Origin: an uncultured Clostridia bacterium
GTDB lineage: Bacteria; Bacillota; Clostridia; Oscillospirales; Ruminococcaceae
Assembly (NCBI GenBank): GCA_945876755.1
Contig: CAMCPM010000017.1
Coordinates: 1 to 40,217 of the forward strand
DNA: 40,217 nt
Reading direction: 5' to 3'
Shown here: piece after piece, positions 37,472 through 40,217 of the stretch
How the letters are laid out: each line of letters opens with the position of its first letter
Position numbering within the stretch: position 1 is the first letter of the stretch
The notes under the pieces: model-generated
Databases searched by the model: none
What the model was told of the DNA's origin: nothing
The model's input: only the letters and a program-made list of their open reading frames with translations
Made by a program: the position numbers and the translations under genes

Positions 37472-38647
37472 ATGAGCGAAATTATCGGTATCCCATTAGG
37501 TTGGGTCATGTGGCTGATGTATCAGATCACCCACAATTATGCATGGTCAATTATCCTTTTTACGTTAGTTACTAAAATATTGCTTTTCCCTTTGTCGGTA
37601 AAGCAGCAGAAATCCTCCGCTGCAATGGCGGCTTTTCAGCCTAAGCTGGAAAAGCTTAAAAAGCAGTATGCAAACAATCAGCAGAAGCTTCAGGAGGAGC
37701 AGATGAAGCTCTATTCCGAAGAGGGCATAAACCCTATGGCAAGCTGTTTGCCGCTGTTTATACAGTTCCCTATCCTTTACGGTATTTTTGATGTTGTATA
37801 CCGTCCTATGACCCATATTCTCCGCATAGGCAAGGATGCTGTTGCTCAGGCAAAAATTATTACAGAAGGTATATTTACCGCAAACGGCGGAGCTGTTCCC
37901 TCTTATTTTACAATGAGACCGGAAATTTACATTGTTAAGGAAGTGCAGAAAAATCCTGCTGCATTTGCCGAAATGAATGCTCAGTTCCCAGATTTTGTGG
38001 ACAAGGTAACAAACTTCAGCAACAAGCTTTTCGGTATCGTTGACCTGGGCGATATCCCGACTATTCACCCCGAAGCGTGGAATGCTGCTGCTATCATACT
38101 GATACTTATACCGATAATGTCAGGTATCGTTCAGCTTGGAATGACCATCTATATGCAGATCCGCAACAAGAAAATGAATCCGGATGCTCCCAGCATGGCA
38201 GGCATGAACCTTATGCTTTATTTCATGCCCTTGTTCTCTGTATGGATCGCTTTCAAGTACCCTGCAGGTATCGGCTTCTATTGGACAATGTCCTCTATCT
38301 TCAGCTTTATCCAGTCAATTGTGCTTTATCACGTTTATACTCCCGAGTACGTTGCTTCTCTGGTCGAAAAAGACAAGCAGAAGCGTAAAAAGAAAAACCG
38401 CCCCAATATGATGGAACGCTACCAGCAGATGATGGAAGAGCAGATGGCTCAGCAGAACGGCGGTTCAAACGGCAGGTCTGCTTCCAAGGCTGTGACCGCA
38501 AAGGTTTCGGACGATGAGGATGCATCTCCGGAAGTGAAGATTTCACGTTCCAAGCAGAAGGAATATGAGAAAATGATAATCCGTGAGGCTCGCCGCAAGC
38601 AGGCTGAAAAGTACGGCGATGAGTTTATCGACGATGACGAGGATTAA
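37472..38647 (+). CDS. yidC: Membrane protein insertase YidC/SpoIIIJ
   Basis: 391 residues, ATG after GGAGG. It inserts membrane proteins with or without Sec. The first helix is followed by TKILLFPLSVKQQKSSAAMAAFQPK with the conserved amphipathic start, then LEKLKKQYANNQQKLQEEQMKLY (cytoplasmic hairpin), INPMASCLPLFIQFPILYGI (TM), and three further helices (WNAAAIILILIPIMSGIVQL, MLYFMPLFSVWIAFKYPAGI, FYWTMSSIFSFIQSIVLY). A long charged C-terminal tail (residues about 310-391, KQKRKKKNRPN... REARRKQAEKYGDE) could contact ribosomes. There is no lipobox, unlike Bacillus SpoIIIJ. Confidence 0.96.
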   Translation: MSEIIGIPLGWVMWLMYQITHNYAWSIILFTLVTKILLFPLSVKQQKSSAAMAAFQPKLEKLKKQYANNQQKLQEEQMKLYSEEGINPMASCLPLFIQFPILYGIFDVVYRPMTHILRIGKDAVAQAKIITEGIFTANGGAVPSYFTMRPEIYIVKEVQKNPAAFAEMNAQFPDFVDKVTNFSNKLFGIVDLGDIPTIHPEAWNAAAIILILIPIMSGIVQLGMTIYMQIRNKKMNPDAPSMAGMNLMLYFMPLFSVWIAFKYPAGIGFYWTMSSIFSFIQSIVLYHVYTPEYVASLVEKDKQKRKKKNRPNMMERYQQMMEEQMAQQNGGSNGRSASKAVTAKVSDDEDASPEVKISRSKQKEYEKMIIREARRKQAEKYGDEFIDDDED

Positions 38648-38754
38648 AAAACAACTGCAAGCGGTTGTTTTATAGCCGGTCCAGCGCGGCTGGCGCTGGT
38701 CTGGTGTCCAGAGGGCGGAAGCCATCTGTTCGCGCTCCGCAGAGCGCGAAACTC

Positions 38755-38876
38755 CTGCTTGCGCCCGCAGGCGCGCCTGTGAAGCGCTCTGAAAAAGTGA
38801 ATTTTGAGGCGCAAGCCTCAAAAGAGAAAATCTCTGCAAGAGAGAGATTTTCTAACAACGGCGGAGCCGTTGCGAT
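38755..38876 (-). repeat. Hairpin chain, copy 2 (paired with 4091-4210)
   Basis: Stems TTTTGAGGC (38802-38810) / GCCTCAAAA (38815-38823) and AGAAAATCTCT (38825-38835) / AGAGATTTTCT (38843-38853), then AACGGC/GCCGTT. It has the same order and linkers as the chain at 4091, read on the opposite strand. Confidence 0.75.
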
Positions 38877-38900
38877 AAAACAAATGCTTGACATTGCCTT

Positions 38901-38962
38901 GTAGGGGCGTTTATCAGCCGCCTGAATAAATATGCCACGGGCGGATATTATCAGCCCCTACA
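38901..38962. repeat. GTAGGGGC palindrome with GGGCGGATATTATC module
   Basis: TTGTAGGGGC and GCCCCTACAA enclose GATAA-like and CCGCC/GGCGG pairing segments. The right half is the module also found at 18372-18395 and 19611-19636. Confidence 0.6.
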
Positions 38963-39036
38963 AAAAACGAAAGCTAAAGCTTTCGTTTCCGATGTTTTTT
39001 GTGTTTAAAAAATTGCTGACGCATTTGTTTTGCAGG

Positions 39037-39070
39037 GGGATCAGACAACACTTGCGTTGTTTTCGTCCCG
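39037..39070 (+). repeat. Short hairpin-bearing repeat, copy 2 of 2
   Basis: GGATCAGACAACACTTGCGT then TGTTTTCGTCCCG; partner of 2350-2382 with changed stem bases. Confidence 0.6.
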
Positions 39071-39182
39071 TTTATGAGCATAAAATCAATAAAAACATTC
39101 ATCAGAATAACAGTAAAAAATTCATTCAGCACTTTAAATTTAACAGTGAGAATGAATATTAATAAATGAGAGGAAGGTCAGT

Positions 39183-39986
39183 ATGTCAGAAATCAGGAAA
39201 ATTTTTACCGCAAAAACCGTAGAGGAAGCCAGAGCATTGGCAGCGCAGGAGTTCGGCGCTGAAGAAAGCAAGATCACCTTCACAATTATCGAAGAACCGA
39301 AAAAGGGTCTTTTCGGCAAGCTCAAGGGCGAGGCAAAGGTCGAAGCCGTTTATGAGCAGAGCAAGGCGGAGATTGCCGGCGAGTACATCAAAGCTATTCT
39401 TAAAAATATGGATATCAGCAGCGAGATTAGTATTGAGGAAAATGAGGACGGTGCTGTTATTGACATTCTCGGCGATACAACGGGGGCTGTTATCGGCAGA
39501 CGGGGCGAGACGCTTGACGCTATTCAGTATCTCGCTTCTATGACCGCAAACCGCGGCGATAAGGAGTATTACAGAATTACTGTGGACTGCTGCGGTTACC
39601 GCGAAAAGAGAAAGGCTATTCTTGAAGAGCTGGCTGTGAAGATTTCCAAGACAGTTCTCCGTACCGGCAGGACTTCTACTCTTGAGCCGATGAATCCTTA
39701 TGAGAGAAGAATTATCCACTCTGCTGTGGCTAATATCGAGGGTGTGACCTCTAAGAGTGTGGGCGAAGAGCCTTACAGAAAGGTTGTTATTTCCTCCACG
39801 AATCCGCGCCGTGAGAGAAAGGATTTCAACAAGGGCGAGCGCAGACCTCGTCGTGACAAGAAGCCAAGCGAGTACACGCCGCGCTCAATGGACATGATGA
39901 AGACTTCTTTTGAGAAGGATTATAAGCGTCCGAAGCCTGAGGATGACCTTATCGATGGTGACCTTTACGGCAAGATCGATATTTAA
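39183..39986 (+). CDS. jag: RNA-binding protein Jag (KhpB/EloR type)
   Basis: 267 residues, ATG after GAGAGGAAGG. Three domains: Jag_N (1-55, FTAKTVEEARALAAQEFG and EEPKKGLFGK), a KH domain with the GxxG loop VIGRRGETLDAIQYL (about 117-132) and an R3H domain (MNPYERRIIHSAVANI, about 170-186). The family binds RNA with KhpA and controls cell elongation in firmicutes. It is separated from yidC by a 535-bp repeat mosaic. In most Firmicutes mnmE follows; here that gene is 30 kb away on the other strand. A charged tail (RRPRRDKKPSEYTPR) follows the R3H domain. The stop TAA is the first part of an AATTCGGAATGC repeat. Confidence 0.95.
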   Translation: MSEIRKIFTAKTVEEARALAAQEFGAEESKITFTIIEEPKKGLFGKLKGEAKVEAVYEQSKAEIAGEYIKAILKNMDISSEISIEENEDGAVIDILGDTTGAVIGRRGETLDAIQYLASMTANRGDKEYYRITVDCCGYREKRKAILEELAVKISKTVLRTGRTSTLEPMNPYERRIIHSAVANIEGVTSKSVGEEPYRKVVISSTNPRRERKDFNKGERRPRRDKKPSEYTPRSMDMMKTSFEKDYKRPKPEDDLIDGDLYGKIDI

Positions 39987-40041
39987 TTCGGAATGCATAA
40001 TTCGGAATTAAAATGAACGCAAGCGTTTTTGAAGAATAATT

Positions 40042-40075
40042 GTTTTTAAGGGGCGGAAAAAATTCCGCCCCTTAA
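40042..40075. terminator. Terminator after jag
   Basis: AAGGGGCGGAA (40048-40058) pairs perfectly with TTCCGCCCCTT (40063-40073), preceded by TTTTT and followed by AATTATA, so it could work on both strands. Confidence 0.7.
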
Positions 40076-40149
40076 TTATATGTGTATAGGGTAAATTGGG
40101 ATTTGCTGGCTGAGCCTGCACCCTTTCCGTAATTTAGTTTTGTGTAAAT

Positions 40150-40215
40150 CTTTTCATTTGCAGCTCGGTAACGTTAGTATTATATAAACGAGAATTTAGC
40201 TTACTATTTTTGTAG
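40150..40215 (+). repeat. GGTAACGTTAGTA module at the window end
   Basis: GCAGCTCGGTAACGTTAGTA, TTATATAAACGAGAATTTAG, CTTACTATTTTTGTA: nearly identical to 13421-13480. Confidence 0.75.
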
Positions 40216-40217
40216 TA

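Larger units (their letters stand above)
38648..39182. other. 535-bp yidC-jag spacer: hairpin mosaic
   Basis: No gene supported. Contents: CGCGCTC/GAGCGCG hairpin (about 38729-38749), the inverted copy of the hairpin chain (38755-38876), the GTAGGGGC/GCCCCTAC palindrome (38901-38962), an AAAACGAAAGCTAAAGCTTT stem (about 38966-38990) and the second copy of the GGATCAGACAACACTTGC module (39037-39070). Confidence 0.7.

Overview
The window looks like a chromosomal segment of a Gram-positive Clostridia bacterium, most likely a Ruminococcus-like member of the Oscillospiraceae. The basis is the Firmicutes gene order (glmU-prs-pth-mfd; rpmH-rnpA-yidD-yidC-jag; mnmE-mnmG-rsmG), firmicute-type parS sites, strong AGGAGG-type ribosome binding sites, a PEP-linked pyruvate phosphate dikinase (PPDK) with extreme codon bias, and the short archaeal-type prolyl-tRNA synthetase. 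The genus is an inference.

Layout. Positions 74-22855 are almost entirely minus-strand housekeeping genes. Read in transcription order from 22.9 kb leftwards they are a membrane diguanylate cyclase, glmU, prs, pth, mfd, proS, hflX, a Nudix hydrolase, mnmE, mnmG, rsmG, a PP2C phosphatase, two small proteins and metY. From 23.2 kb rightwards almost everything is on the plus strand: ppdK, a 9.7 kb integrated element (about 25.8-35.5 kb), then rpmH-rnpA-yidD-yidC and jag. Five parS-like palindromes lie between 4.9 and 7.5 kb, so this is probably an origin-proximal centromere region, although neither dnaA nor parAB is in the window.

The mobile element carries a large serine integrase, an ArdC-like antirestriction protein, a YqaJ-type exonuclease paired with a probable single-strand annealing protein, a possible rolling-circle replication protein, an XRE regulator, a DUF697-like protein, two tandem zinc-ribbon membrane proteins and several small proteins. 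It has no phage structural genes and no recognisable conjugation apparatus. It sits in the extreme 3' end of ppdK. A 22-bp imperfect direct repeat marks the ends: one copy is the last codons of ppdK and the other is the last codons of the integrase gene.

Main discovery candidate. The attachment core lies inside the integrase coding frame. In the present (integrated) state the integrase stop codon comes from host DNA. If the two ends are joined in silico to rebuild the circular form, the integrase frame reads through the junction for 50 more codons that are now stranded at the other end of the element, and stops 9 bp before a strong terminator. Integration would therefore cut a C-terminal tail off the integrase (638 to 588 residues) and remove its terminator: a possible recombination-coupled switch of integrase form. 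The element also appears to have replaced the last residues of PPDK.

The second theme is intergenic. Long spacers are mosaics of small palindromic modules shared between loci. Several pairs of copies differ by compensatory changes in both arms of a hairpin while loops and linkers stay the same. One AT-rich module repeatedly supplies the stop codon of the gene it follows. Two parS sites are part of such a duplicated unit.
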